Assembly (NCBI RefSeq): GCF_022539315.1
Contig: NC_066322.1
Span: forward strand, 23,632,765 to 23,696,764
DNA length: 64,000 bases
Direction of reading: 5' to 3'
Source of the DNA: Serinus canaria
Lineage: Eukaryota > Chordata > Aves > Passeriformes > Fringillidae
Shown: positions 26,601 to 38,700 of the stretch, piece by piece
How the letters are laid out: each line of letters starts with the position of its first letter
How positions within the stretch are numbered: position 1 is the first letter of the stretch
Program-made: the position numbers and the translations under genes
Notes under the pieces: model-generated
The model's input: the letters and a program-made list of their open reading frames with translations, nothing else
What the model was told of the DNA's origin: nothing
The model's database searches: none

Positions 26601-28786
26601 AGGGCCACTTAAAGGTCCCTTCCAACTCCTGCAGCGAGCAGGGACACTTCCACTGGAGCAGTGTGGTTTTTGCCAGCTCTGAGCTGACCATTTCCCATCA
26701 GGTGTTCCCAGGCCCATCTCAAGCACTGCAGGATCTCACTGATCAAGGGATCCAGCATCTGGCAGACATCCTCTGAAACAACCCACAGGCCAAAAATGGA
26801 CATTTTAAAGTATTTCACTGGGTTGTGGCTGGCTCTGCCAGCAGGGAGTGGCAGCCCCTCCCAAGGGCACAAGCCTTGTCTTGGATTTCTGGTGCAGTGG
26901 GGAGGGCTGTAACAACAGGGAACTTCATTCCTTCTCTGATCTTCCTGAGCAATGCTGACCTTGTTGTTATGACAGAAATGCATTTGGGGAGTAACATTTA
27001 TACCAAAGCTCTGTTGGGCACCAGTGGGCATCACCTGAGCTGGCCAGGCCACCAGAAGGTGTGTGTGATATGTGCCCATCCCCAGCAGAGTGCAGATGGA
27101 AGTGACATGTCTGGAAGGACCAGCCCAGCTCCTGGTGGCCTTCAGGCCTTGGTGGGAGCTGGTGTGTCTGTGCCATGGCTAGGACTGGCTCAGGACATTG
27201 GTTTGGAGCAGTTCTTGGTGTCCCTTTGAGAATGATGCACTTGGCAGCCAGGGAGCACACCCAGAAGCAGGAGAACAGCAGGAGGAGTAGGAGGGGAAAA
27301 TGCAGGATGGCTTTTCCTCTGTCAGATTTGGGTCTGCTCAGGGCATTAATAGCAGTGATGGCCTCCAGTGGGGAGTGCTGGGCCATGGGGCTCCTCTTGA
27401 GTAAAGGGATGTCCTGGAAATGCTCTGAACTCAGCCCTCAGTCACTGCTGCCTTTCACAGCTCTGAAGCATTTTGGACAAAGCCTTCATCCCACCACCTC
27501 AGTCTCCTGGATTTGTCCAAATGTGGTCCCTGGCCTGGAGAAAACCAGATTTGAGCTTCACTGCAAAGAATTTCAGTGTTCCTTCTTTTTGAGTTACAGC
27601 TTTTAGTTCAAAAAATGTATTTTTTTTCCCTTTCTTTTAGGGTCAGTGATAGCTGAGTTGGAATTTGGGCTGATGAGTCTCTTGGGGGTTATTTTAACGT
27701 ACTTAGAAAACCCTTCTGCTCTCAGTGCTGGGCCACTGGGAGTTGTCAGAGCCCTGCACATTCCTGGGTCTGGGCTCCAGCAAAGCCAGTTCTGCAGTCC
27801 TGCCATTGGCACTGGGACTGCTGAGACATTTTGGAGCCTTTGTTCCAGCTGTGCAGCCCCAGCTGTGTGTCCCAAATCAACTGATCACTCCTACAAAACA
27901 TCTCCCCATTTTTTTTGTCTATCTGGCTCTCCTTCTCCAGGTGCTCAGGTGATGCACCCAGCACTCAGGAACAATGGGAAATAGTCCAGAGGTGGAGATT
28001 TTGGGTCCTGCATTTGAGGCACTTTGATGCAAGATGCCCTGGGTGGCTTGTGCTGAGCAGCTCAGCTCCAGCTAGTTTTGTGCAGGGCAGCAAGGCCAGT
28101 GGCTCCCAGCTGGTCCTTTCCTGCTGCTCTGCAGGAGCTGGGTAGGGAGGGATGGGATGTGCCTTCTCCAAGGGGAATGAATACCCAGAGAGGTGCTGCT
28201 CCACACCTGTGTTTGGGATGGGATAGAAGGCATTACATGACTGGGCTGATAAGAAATCCATGTTTTGTGAAGCTTAGGCTGAATCCCCTGCAGAACAAGC
28301 TGAATTTCAATACGAATGGCATCTTTTGCTCTGGGGTTGAACTTCTGCTGGGGTTATCAGATGAGGGATTCTTGTTCACAGCAGCTGCCTTGTGCTGCTC
28401 ATAGGATTATATGCTTTGTTGCTTTTGCCTCAGAGATTATCCTTTCACAGCAAATCTCGGGGCTGTGTCCATCAAGGTGGATCTTTACACAAAGCTGGTT
28501 TGTAAATCAGTTTGTTGGAGCCCCCCCTGGAATTCACTATCTGGGGGATGATGTTTATGAGATTATTAGTGACAGAAAGGGAAGTGTCTCCTATCCTGGT
28601 TTCCTGCAAATTCCCTGTGTCTGAGGTTTCTACCTAGCTCTGAATTTAAACCCCCCAGGTTCAGAGAACTGCTCTCAAGTAAGTGTTGCCTGGATTTATT
28701 CCCGTGTGCTTCTCTAAGTACCAACTGCCTGGCCTTTGTCCCTGCAGGGTCGTGACTACTGTTCAGAGGAGGAGGATGTCACATAG
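17580..28786 (+). CDS. C1orf21: C1orf21 orthologue, C-terminal three coding exons (partial gene)
   Basis: Small conserved vertebrate protein of unknown function (about 121 residues in human, also called cell proliferation-inducing gene 13). Three exons (17,580-17,656; 21,355-21,415; 28,748-28,786) join in phase to encode the last 58 residues, corresponding to about residues 64-121. The encoded peptide begins EKSASSN, includes IPGLVHQP, NMHISESQQEFFRMLDEKIE and ends GRDYCSEEEDVT. This agrees with my recollection of the human protein almost residue for residue. The acidic C-terminal tail SEEED is visible. No enzymatic motif or membrane segment is present in this part. The N-terminal exons are outside the window. 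The gene faces EDEM3 tail to tail, as in human. Confidence 0.95.
19603..19684 (-). mobile_element. CR1 LINE 3' terminal fragment
   Basis: Antisense CR1 end: 'cagaatggtttgggttgac' followed, after a degenerate stretch, by 'ccatgggcagggacacctt'. Confidence 0.8.
20780..20965 (+). mobile_element. CR1 LINE internal fragment
   Basis: Sense CR1: 'ggctgagggagctgggaaa', 'cagcctggagaaaaggaggc' and 'aagtggcaggacaagagga' appear in consensus order. This is the segment a few hundred bases before the CR1 3' end. Confidence 0.85.
21355..21415 (+). CDS. C1orf21: C1orf21 coding exon (penultimate)
   Basis: 61 bp between acceptor 'gccttccag' and donor 'gtaagg'. After completing Asn it encodes MHISESQQEFFRMLDEKIEK and ends at phase 0. 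Confidence 0.96.
22248..22505 (+). mobile_element. CR1 LINE 3' end with pyrimidine-rich tail
   Basis: Sense CR1 3' region: 'ggcactggaacaggcttccc', then a degenerate middle, then 'gtaggtcccctccaactgaa'. It ends in a 'ctattcttctgttctttt' tail of the kind seen at CR1 termini. Confidence 0.85.
24426..24510 (-). mobile_element. CR1 LINE fragment
   Basis: Antisense CR1-like: 'agaatatcctgagctggcag', 'acccacagggaccatggagt' and 'aagcccaagaatcccacca' follow the terminal pattern of one CR1 subfamily. Confidence 0.65.
24975..25024. repeat. 10-bp tandem repeat, five units
   Basis: Five consecutive copies of a cagaaatacA-type unit, with single-base variation in the last three positions. Confidence 0.9.
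25776..25912. repeat. Pyrimidine-rich low-complexity tract
   Basis: About 135 bp, nearly all C and T on the plus strand, built from variants of 'cctctccctcctctgc'. It is purine-rich on the minus strand. The Pro/Ser-rich or Arg/Glu-rich frames across it are compositional artefacts. Confidence 0.85.
26363..26442 (-). mobile_element. CR1 LINE fragment
   Basis: Antisense CR1-like: 'cacagaattggaagggaccc', then 'aatcattgagtccaactttt' and a degenerate continuation. Confidence 0.65.
26553..26660 (-). mobile_element. CR1 LINE 3' terminus carrying a perfect palindrome
   Basis: Antisense CR1 end: 'catggaaccatagaacc', 'ttgggttggaagggacc', then 'cagggacacttccact'. The segment that normally reads 'agatcatccagttccaac' is replaced by a reverse-complement copy of the preceding 19 bases. 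Confidence 0.8.
26584..26626. repeat. Perfect inverted repeat, 19-bp arms, 5-nt loop
   Basis: Left arm 26,584-26,602 (gttggaagggacctttaag), loop ggcca, right arm 26,608-26,626. The arms are exact reverse complements. It lies inside a CR1 terminus. Confidence 0.97.
28748..28786 (+). CDS. C1orf21: C1orf21 terminal coding exon
   Basis: Acceptor 'ccctgcag' is followed by 12 codons GRDYCSEEEDVT and stop TAG at 28,784-28,786. It enters at phase 0, matching the end of the previous exon. Confidence 0.96.
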   Translation, partial: GRDYCSEEEDVT

Positions 28787-29525
28787 TGCCAGCTCTGCCC
28801 TCGCCCCAGGAGCACCTCCAGTGTAAATAGATCCAACCCAGCCTTCTGGATACAACCTTTGGGACGTCTGCTCGAGTGAACAGCACTCCATAACAGAAGA
28901 AGACCATTTCCACATTATATGCTCCATTCAGTTACAGTGTTTCCTAATGAACACATGAGGAATATTGCTAAGAACTCGTAAGGAACTGTTTTTGTTGCTG
29001 CTAGTTAAAACTTGTTGCAACTTCTCACTTTTTTCTGTGTCCAGATACGCAGCAAATCCTTAAAAGTTAATCCAAAAGACGTTGTTGATTTTATTGAGGC
29101 TCTGGCCTGTTTTCTATCAGATGAGGTAGTGTTATACCAAGCTTCCATAAGTGAACATCCAAGCATCTAAGAAACACCCCTGAGCTGTGTGTCCGTCCGT
29201 GTTGGGGCCAGAGTGCTTGTTAGTGCTGGTGATTCCAAGCTTTGGAGATGGGATGTTTTTGCCATGGCAGGCCTTGTTTCTCAGCTGAGAAGAAGCTGAG
29301 AACCTATTATCCATTAAAAGCATGTTATCACTGAAATACTGGAAGTGATACAGGAGCAGGAACTTGTATTTTAAGAGGAAAAAAAAAGGTTTCATTTAAA
29401 AGGTATCTTAATCAAGGACTAAGCTTGCAGTATTGGCTTTGCTGAGCACGAATGGGAGTGTGATCACAATCATTTTGAATCTCTTTTTTTCTAAGAAAAT
29501 AAACATTTTACTGTTTTTATGTATT
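28787..29525 (+). other. C1orf21: C1orf21 3'UTR (minimum extent)
   Basis: Sequence after the stop to just beyond the first good poly(A) signal. The human transcript has a much longer 3'UTR, so the real one may continue into the following interval. Confidence 0.6.
29498..29503 (+). terminator. C1orf21: Candidate poly(A) signal for C1orf21
   Basis: AATAAA about 710 bases after the stop, followed within 30 bases by U/GU-rich 'tgtattcttgtctttt'. Further plus-strand AATAAA hexamers occur downstream, for example in 'attaataaat' near 34,975 and 'ctaaataaaac' near 35,345. Confidence 0.6.
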
Positions 29526-32500
29526 CTTGTCTTTTACCATTCCTACAACACGATGTTTTAAGAGTCTGGGGACAAGGAAGATCAAGCCTCTCCTCTGCCT
29601 TGATGTGTCCCGTGGATCTGATCTCTTAAAGCAGCTCTGTGCCAACTGGAGGGATGTGTTGTGTGTCCTGTAGAGTTTATTTTTCCATATTAAATGGAGA
29701 GGATATTACCTTCTCAAAAGCAGATGTAATATTTTTAACAAATGCTGTCATGAGTTAAAAAAAAAAAAAAAGAAAAAAAATACAGCTTTTGTATTTATTA
29801 TTTCAAAGAAGATTGGTACCTGTGCTGATATTTCTTCCATCTTTGATGCCATATGGGGGCAGGGTTTGCACTGCAGCTAGTGGAGCAGCTTTGTCACTGC
29901 AGTTTGCTCTCATTGTTTTGAGTTCATTTGTGGGATGGGTGTAGACCAGACTGAGGGTGCATTAACAGCATGTCCTAGGATGTGGCTGACACTTGAGTGG
30001 GGCACTCAGCCCAAATATTGGGCATTTTTCAAGGGGTTTTCTGAAAAACAGATCCCTCTAAAGGATCTCAGTCCCTCAAAGATCACCTGTGACCTCTGCA
30101 TAGCTCCAAGTCAGTGCTGAATTTCCTGACTAAAGAGGTTTCCCTGAATGTTGGCTCTGAGGGGGGCTGGACAGTCCACACCCGATTTCATTCCCCACCA
30201 GTACTGTGCTGTACCTGGAATATCTCCAGAAACCCCCAGCTCCCTTTGCTGCCATCCCTGCACTGGATTTACCTTTGGCTTTTGGGGATGAGCAGTGGGG
30301 ACAGAGCTGGCAGTTGTCCCTGAAGGGCTGGGTGTGAGCCCATCCAGCAGCAGCAGCTGTGAGGCTGAAAATCAACCTGTTCCTAAAGGTAGAAGCTCTT
30401 TCTGAGCTCTGCAGGCTCCCCAGGCCCCTGGCCACCTCTGTCTGAGCCCAGTGGTTGCTGTGTTCCAGGATTCTGACAACCCAAGAGCTTCAGCACTTCC
30501 CCTATAAAAGCTCAGTGTCAGGGTCCTCTATGGCACATTCAGCTGTATCCTATTAATGGGCAAAACCCACCAGCCAGCTCTGATTTCCCTAAATCCTTGC
30601 TCATTTGAGCAGCTGCATTGGCCAGGCAGCCCTGCCCAAGTATCCTGAGCCCTTGGAGACAAAGTTTCTCTGCCTCCTTCCCATCCCATGGCTGTTCTGG
30701 GGCTGTGGCATCTCTCAGTGCTACAGAGCCATTGGGTTTTGGGATGAATTCTTCAAGGTGATGTCTCTCTCCTCCTGGATATGATTTTTTTCCATAATTT
30801 ATGCCAGCTCTTGAGCAGGTGACTACGCTTGGGAGAGTTGAGAGGCTGTGCATTTCAATTATTTAAAACACTTTAATTAATAAAGAGTCCTGGGGCTTGG
30901 TCCCACAAACCCTTCTCTACGAAGCACTTTGGAAAGCTTTCACAGTAGTGCAGGAGTGATGGGGTTGGGTCTGTTGTTTTGGAACATTTCCTTGTCCAGG
31001 TGCTGAACATCTTGTGTGTAAATGTCCCACACAAACACTGTGTTAGACATGCCCTGGTCTTTCTTTCAGCCACCTCTTAGTTTTAATAATTCTTTTATTT
31101 AACATTTTCCTTGCTGCTGCTGCTGGCACTGGAGACCTGTGCTTTGCTGGACGTTTTGTGAGAGAGGAGAAGCAATTCCCATCTTTCCTGTGCTCGTATT
31201 CCAACCAGCAGCAGGTGCTTTAGACTTCTGGATGAGTTAAAGCCTCCCTGCTGGACCTGAAGATGGCAATATTTGGGAAGGCCTGGGTAGGCTGTGGTGC
31301 TGCTGGCTGGGAGGCTCTGGGGTGGGCAGGAGGTTTGGAATTCTTCCACCTTTGCAAAATCTCCTGGGGTGCTGGGATTCTTGCACCTTTGCAAAACCCT
31401 GGCAGATTTTGTTAGAAGTCTAAATATATGTGGCAGCTGAAGGTCTGTAATAATACAAGCAGATTGCTCTGGCTGAAAATGTATCTCTCCATGGAGCTCT
31501 ACCTCCCCATTGCTTTGCTCTGCTCAGATACATTCAGCAGTGTGGAGAGGAGGCTGGGAAGAGAAGAAGAACTTGCTTCTATCTGGTATGCTGTGCTTGG
31601 CTGTAAATGGGATTTCAAGGTTCCTCTCAAAATGCCAGGGAAGTGATTTGAGGCCCAAGCTTCTTTTCAGGAGGCTGATGCAGTATTTCCTAAGCTCCAC
31701 ATCATTTTCTGGGATCTTGGAGGAAATGGTGCTGGAGGGATTTTGCAATCAACCTAATCAACCTTCCCTTGAAGTGCTTTCTCCTTAGTCCAGAGCCCTT
31801 TGAGTGGTGCTGGTTTTCCTCCTTGGAGCCTGCCCCAAGCACTGGGAGGGGGAACTGAGGAGCTGCTGCCCACCCCAGGCCCAGCCTTGGGCCCTGTTGT
31901 ATCTCTTGTTTAATTTCTGGCAGTTCCACCGCACCTGTGCCCCCTGCCAGCCCCTTCCACCCCCCAGTTAACATTGACTTCTTCCCTTGCATTCAGTCAG
32001 AGGTTTGGTTCTTTTGAATTAGGTCTACCTGCCAGCATCCAGCAGAGCCACCTCTGTGTCCTCCCCTGCCACAAGCCCTTTGTGGCCACGGATGGGCCAC
32101 CAGCTCCAGGCTGGCTTAGTGCACCTCTCCATGCCCTGTTAACAGCAGGAGCAGCAGGGCTTCAGCAATCCCAGGATTTTTTGCAGTGTGCCTCTTTCTT
32201 GGTGTAAGAGCCCCCAGGCTGATGACTGGCCCCAGAGTACAGCAGGATTTAAGTTCTGGATGATGAGACAGGAGCAAAGGGATCCATGAAGCACCAGGGA
32301 GTCGTGTTTGAACTCCGAAGACGTCGCTGTCATCGCATGAGAATGGGCCTGGAGAGAAATATTCTGTACCCAGCTATTTTGGTTTTACCAGGTCTGTAAA
32401 ACAGTAATTTCCTGTCACTTCCATTTGGAGTCAGCAATGACTCAACTCCAGATCAGCCTGGCTGACACACCAGACCTTCAGATGGGAGAGGCTGGGTGAG

Positions 32501-32585
32501 GTGTGTGTCTGTCAGAGAGCAGATGTCAGATGGGCTTTGCACAAAAAGGGTGGTGTCCAGTTCCACTGTGGGGGTGGGACACTGA

Positions 32586-32768
32586 CACAGGGTGCCCAGA
32601 GAAGCTGTGGCTGCCCCTGGATCCCTGCAAGTGTCCCAGGCCAGGCTGGATGGGGCTTGGAGCAGCCTGGGCTAGTGGAAGGTCCCCATGGCAGGACCAG
32701 GTTGCCCATGGAACAAGATGATTTTTAAGGTCCCTTCCAGTCCAAACCATTCTGGAATTCCATGATTA
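32586..32768 (+). mobile_element. CR1 LINE 3' fragment
   Basis: Sense CR1 end: 'agggtgcccagagaagctgt', 'ccaggctggatggggcttgg', 'aaggtcccttccagtccaaa' and a 'ccatgatt' terminus. Confidence 0.92.
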
Positions 32769-33409
32769 TTGAACCAGTGCCCTGACTCAAGTCCTTTGTG
32801 GTGTGTTGGGGAGTCTGAGCAGCACCCCTGTGCTAAAGAAGCTTTTACCTGTCTGGGGCAGCCCCAGCCCAGGGGGGAAGTAATGGCACTTGCACTCTGG
32901 AAAATCAAAAGCTTTGATCTCTGCCACACTGTGGTACAGGCAATTTTTAGGGTGTTCACTGAGAAAGCACAGATTTGTGGCACTTCTGCCAATGTGGCTT
33001 TATGGAAGATGCTTTTGGGAGAACTGAACACTGCAAGACCCTGCTGGGCAACTCTCCTTTTTCAGGCTGAAACTCTGTTTAATTCTGTAGGAGTTCGGGG
33101 AAGAGGAGACAAGAAATGCAGGGATGGCTTTGGAAGGGCACCCTATTTGCTTGTTGTTGGGGGGATGAGACATCCAAGAAGTTGGGTAAGCCCTGAGTGA
33201 AATTCCTATTCTTGTTACTGTGCTGTTGTGGCAAAGGGAAAGAAGCCCCAGCTCAGGGTACTTCAAGATGGGAAATTTGATAGAACTCAAAGATGTTAAT
33301 GACTTTGCTTTATGAAAAAATGATATTATTTTCTTTCAATTTAGCTGCAAACATCTACCCATGACATCCAGGGAAATGCTCACTCTGAGTTTGAAGATGG
33401 GAAGAGTCA

Positions 33410-33446
33410 CCATCATCATCCTCAGGATCATCATCATCATCATCAC
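33410..33446. repeat. ATC trinucleotide microsatellite
   Basis: Interrupted (ATC)n: three units, a short 'ctcagg' type break, then five or more perfect units. Confidence 0.9.
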
Positions 33447-35700
33447 GTGTGGGACTGTGGGGACCTCCTTCACAGAAACCAACTCCAACACCAGGGACAT
33501 CCATGGCAGCAAAAGGAGAAGCCTGTGATTCTTCCTCCTTGAAATGACTCCCTTTCTCCACCCTGCTGCTCTGCCACCCCAGATGGAGCCTGGCACCCTG
33601 GAGCAACCATCCTTCATCCGTGCAGAACAGCCCCTGCTAAAGCCTTCGAGGTGCAAGCTGAACATTCATACATTTAATTCTTTTAATGTATCTGTATATT
33701 GAATTAAATTTTGAGACAAAAAGTTCTCAAGAGCAGTTGCTGCAAGAAGCTAGAAAGCTCCATGTGGGAACAGAGCATATTCCTGGGGTTTTGGCATTCT
33801 GCTTTTGTGTCTATTAATAATCCCCTGGAGTGAGTCATATGGAGCTGCATTTATTCACTGACTCGGAGAGAGCTGCTACCCAAAATAGCAGCTCTGTAAT
33901 TTTTTATGATGCTGTAATGCCAGTGCAGTGAAGATTGACATCATTTAAGGGAGATGCTCCAGCCTGGCAGCCAGAGAACCCGTGTCCAGCCCCCCAAGGA
34001 ACGTGGGGAGCCACGTGCTCCATTACATAAAAGCACTGGAGAGCCAGCACAGGGCGGAGATGCCTTTTCTGTCCTCACCTGAGCATCTTTTCCCCAGATT
34101 TTCTCCCTTTTTTTAGGCCTTTCTAAGCCTTTTTTGCTCATTTTCTTCACTCATGAGGAGCACTGGGCCAGAGGATGATGAGGAAATGGCTTTTGCTGCA
34201 GAGGGGAGCCTCAAGCACGTCTCAAACCATCAACCTGCCTGCCAGGAGGTCCATAGGGAAATCTCGAAATGCATCAAATTCAGCATCACCAGCTCCTCCG
34301 TTTTCTCACCCACGTTGCTGCTCCATGTCCCTTCCTGAACCCCCAAGTGTCCCCTGTGCCCAAAACCCACCAGCTCCTTCCCAGCCCTGTGTTCCTGACT
34401 GATGGCAGCCCCAGGCAAAGGGCAGAAAAGCGCTGGGGCAGGGTTTGGGCTGGGCTTTTTAAGGATCAATCTGGTTTTCTGGATTGCTTCTCATTCTCTG
34501 CCCTGCACTGCTGCCATCAGGTCTGTCCTGGAGTGGCAACCAGTGGGGCATCTGAGACATCCTGGGGTGGCCCCCACTGCTTCCCAAAAACACCTGTGGG
34601 TACCACACAGGCTTTTTGGCACAATTCTGGCTAAAATTCCTCTGCAGAGGCCCCAGGCCATCACTCTGTGCACTCCCCCAAAACTTTAGGAAAGATGAAT
34701 TTGCCAGTGCTGGGCATTAATAGCCTGCATAGGGTGAACTTTTGCAGATCAACAGTGTTTTACAGGCTCCATTCCAGCTGGAAATGTTTATTGACATTAC
34801 CTTTTCATGCAGCACTTGGGGAGAAAATGGAACTCCTGCCACAGCAGCTTTGAGCCAGGGTGACTGATGGGATAAGCAGCAGCTGTGGCTGAATTTTGGT
34901 CAGAGCACCTCAAGTGCTTTGGGTGAAAGGTGTCACACCTTTGGGTGACCTGCATGGAAAACTGGCATAAATTAATAAATATAGTTTTAATAGGAGGGCT
35001 GAGACTTGGTGTCCCTTTTTTCTTGAAGGAGGCAGAAAGGACCTTTGCTCCAATCCTTAATCCCTGATGTTCCCAGAACACAGAAACAGTAGGGCTGAAG
35101 GAATTTAGCACTTCCTTAGCAAGGCTGGCAATGCTTTCTACTTCATACCATAAACACTTGAATAAGGACTTCCATTTAGGACTCCTGCATCTTCATCCTC
35201 ATTTTCTTAATCCTAACTTCCAGAGAGGAGAAATTTACAGGAATAGAGGTGGTGGAAGAATGCTCATAACAGAGGAAGGATGAGGGATACACCCCTCAAA
35301 GACTCACCTCATCAGGCCTAAGTGAGACTTGGTCTTTTCATTCTAAATAAAACAGGTGCAGCAGTCAAAATGAACTTTTGAGGGTCTGGATTCTGGATTT
35401 TATGCATAAAACAATAATGCCCAAGTCATAGAGAAGAGACTGAAATAGTCTCATTAGATCTGGTTGCTGAGAGCCTGTCCAGTTTCAGCTGTAGACTGAA
35501 AAGGTGGTGGTTTGGTTATTACAATACCTCTGGGTTCAGCCAACTTCCCAGGCAAAAATTCCAGGCTTTTCCAGGGTGGCTCCAGCACTGAGGCTGCCAG
35601 TGCAGGACTGGTGTGACTGCCCTGCTGGAAGTGACAGCCAACAGCAATGCAGAAATGAGTTCAGCATCAGTTCAGCACAGCTTGACCAGAATATTTACAT

Positions 35701-35706
35701 TTTATT
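35701..35706 (-). terminator. EDEM3: Candidate distal poly(A) signal for EDEM3
   Basis: AATAAA on the minus strand, followed downstream by 'tgtaaatattctggtc' and the GU-rich 'gctgtgctg'. Confidence 0.55.
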
Positions 35707-35744
35707 AAATCTTTACAATCAGCAGTTATAATCAAGTACACAAT

Positions 35745-35764
35745 TATGTACACAATTATGTACA
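35745..35764 (-). promoter_or_regulatory. EDEM3: Tandem Pumilio response elements near the EDEM3 3' end
   Basis: Two exact UGUACAUA motifs (consensus UGUANAUA) on the minus strand at 35,745-35,752 and 35,757-35,764, spaced 12 bases apart in a short tandem repeat, 40-60 bases upstream of the proposed poly(A) signal. A third motif, UGUAAAUA, lies at 35,692-35,699, at or past cleavage. Function is inferred from the motif only. Confidence 0.5.
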
Positions 35765-38700
35765 TTTTAGCCCAGACTTTTACATCACAGTACATAGTTG
35801 CCCTTAGAAATATTGGGTGCACTTATCACCAGAGAGTAAAACCCAACAATAGTGTTACAGCACCTGTTATTAGACATCTTCCATAAGAAAATATACGGCT
35901 GTAAATTGGTCTGGCTAAAAAAAAAACAAACCAAAAATCTTATAAAATCCGAACATACAATTTTCATTCACAGAATGGTTTGTTTTCTATGTTCTGACTG
36001 ATGCCTGTTGCATAAGATGTCCTGTTTTTCGCCTCTCAACACACACTCATTGGTGCCTACTCAGGGACACTGGCAGGAGGAGGAGAACCACAGCTGGGCT
36101 CATTCTCAAACTTCATTAAGAAACAATAAATGTAAACAATTAAGAAGATTCCTCTAAGATCAAATGAGAAAATAATTGGCTGATCTGAATTACATGGCAT
36201 GGAATAAGTGCTAGTTGCAGCTGTGATTCCTGAATTCTTCAGTGTTCAATACCATACAAAGAAATGTACAATGCCATACACTAAGGGTAATTCCTGATTA
36301 ATGATGAGCAATATTCCACATGCAGGGAGCAGACTTCCAAACACTTGGGAAGAACACTCTCTCCCTTTTCCAAAAGGGTTTTTCTTTTTGATGAATACAT
36401 TCTTTTTGCTTTTTAAGATGACAGTAACAGAAAACTGAATTCTTTCCAGAATGATATGAACAGGTTAAACTAAAGCCTATGTCCTCATAAAGAAATACAA
36501 AGTGAAAATAACCTGAATAAAACTGTCCCCCCAATTTAATCCTCTTTCCCAAAAGGTCAACCTTGCCTGATTCAGTTCTGTAAACAAAGCTATGGCTCCC
36601 GTGATGGTTTCAAAGGTGAAGCAGAACTAAATGAAACAAAAACCACTTAAAAAGGAAGGAGGCAACAGTAATCTGAGGTAGGCCACCACCAAAATGCTGC
36701 CCCCTAAATCCATATGGAGTTCTGGGATCCCTGAAAGGCAATGCCTGCTGCTCTAATAACAGGTGGAGAAAGCAGTTACTTAAAATGAGCTGGTGATGGA
36801 CAAGGAAAGTTAACCTTTTAATAAAATTTGACATCTACACCTAAATCTGCAAGTAAAAAAAAGAAAACCTTTAGCTGCTATTTTGAGATAGTAATGACCA
36901 GAGGCCTCTAGGATATAAAAATAACTCTATTTCCACCAAAAGAGCTACCAAGAAGGAAGATGATGTCCATGTCAGAAAGCATGGGAACAAAGATGCTCCT
37001 TTTGTGGCACTGAGCACTGACAGATCAATGGAATTCTCTGAGTGAAAACATTTGATCTACACCTCATGGTTTGATCCTGCACTTGGCTGTGTCCTGGCAC
37101 TCCCAGGGCTCCAAGGAACCAAGGACACTTACAAGGCTCCCATGGTCAAATGCCTTCTATGAACTCATGTAACAAAACCCACAAATAAAAACATTCCCAA
37201 CTGAAAACCCCCAGCTGCTTCAAGTCCAAGCCTCCAGACAGTTACTTGTGCAAAGGAATGACAACTCCATTGAAGAGCTAATTTCTTTCAAAGGACACTT
37301 ACTCACTATTTCTCCTCAAATTTCCTCCTACCCTGGTGATTTAAAGTTCTGGATGATATTTAGATGGACTGCCATGCTCTCAAAAGGTGCCTGTGCATTC
37401 TGAGACTTTTGAAAGCAAGTGTGGCTGAGTACATGGATCCAACATGCCTGGGATTGCCCTGCTCACTGTACAGAGTATAAATACAGAGTATGGCTGTGCT
37501 AATTAACAGTTGCATATTCAGCACGTGTAATTTCACCAGCTAAATCAAAGGTGCAGTCCAGAGTGGGGCTTCCTGTTTATTTACTCCATTGCAATGATGA
37601 ACATAAACCTGCATTTTCAGCCTGGTGCAGCATATAGGCAGTGTTCATTTTGTCTTTAATATAAAACCATTTTTTGAACCACAAGTCACTAAAAGCAGTT
37701 TATATAAATCAAGTTGATTAGTTTTTGGCAGTTTCTTTGGACACAGTCAAAATGCCTCTATGTTGTTTAAACTTCCTCATTTTTACTTAAATATAATGTG
37801 GACAACAAATTTGGACTCCTACTTACCTGTAACAAACTCCAGAGCCTGGGATGACACCCCTGGACTCTGAGCTATTGACCCAACAACCAGAATTGTTGCT
37901 CTTCCTCACTGGCCCTGGCCTCCCTGCCTGAAACACCACACACACAAGTTGTATATAAAAAGAACAATGGAGTCAAGCTGTTGGAAGTCAAACTTGTAGA
38001 AAAAGGTTTTGCTACAGCTGATGGAGCTGTGTCCTTTCAGAGACTGTTCCAGATTTTGGGGCAGACTGGAGTTTTTCCACCTGGGAGGCCAAGGAAAACA
38101 CCTGGGACTCAACACCTGCCTTGGGTGCTTCCCTCAGCCTCCAGCAGGACCTTCCCACACCTTTTCCTAGTGGCCCCATGGCTGGCCCAGCCTCCCTGAC
38201 AGGACCTGCTCACACTCTGCCTTTGGTTTGTACAATTCCTCCAGCTGGAAGCAGAGCAGGAGGGGAACTCCCAGGTCCCCCTGTGGCTCCTGGTGGTAAG
38301 GGGTGCAAGGAGTGATGAGCAGCACTGTGATATGTCAGCCAAAACCAGACTGCTTCCAGCTGTGCAAACACCTGGAAGCAATTCCCCTGCTGCTGTAAGG
38401 AAGGCTTTCAGCTGGGGAGGGGTGGGTGCCCCATCAAGAACCATTCCATGGTCTGTCACCCCACCCTGCTCAACTGCTTCCCAGAGCCCCAGGAGTGCCC
38501 TCAGAGCCTGGAAGGCAGGAGTCAGGCTCATCCCTACCTGGGGCACAGCACCAGCCATGGGGCCACCCAAATGCTTTGATTGCACGTTCCCATTTTTAAA
38601 CAGGAAAAATTAAAACATACAAAGAGCCTGTGCTGGAATTCTGTGTTGTTTTCCAGGTGACACCTGGTTGCTCATCCCAATACTGAATATGTTTTCTTGG

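Larger units (their letters stand above)
21416..28747 (+). other. C1orf21: C1orf21 last intron
   Basis: 7.3 kb intron that contains CR1 fragments (22,248; 24,426; 26,363; 26,553), a 10-bp tandem repeat at 24,975 and a pyrimidine-rich tract at 25,776. The many short open frames have no splice or homology support. Confidence 0.85.
29526..35690. other. Convergent intergenic interval (possibly long C1orf21 3'UTR)
   Basis: 6.2 kb between the ends of two converging genes. It contains one CR1 fragment (32,586), an A-rich run at about 29,756-29,780 and an ATC microsatellite (33,410). No splice-supported open frame, RNA gene or conserved protein segment was recognised. Part of it may be an extended C1orf21 3'UTR. 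Confidence 0.6.
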
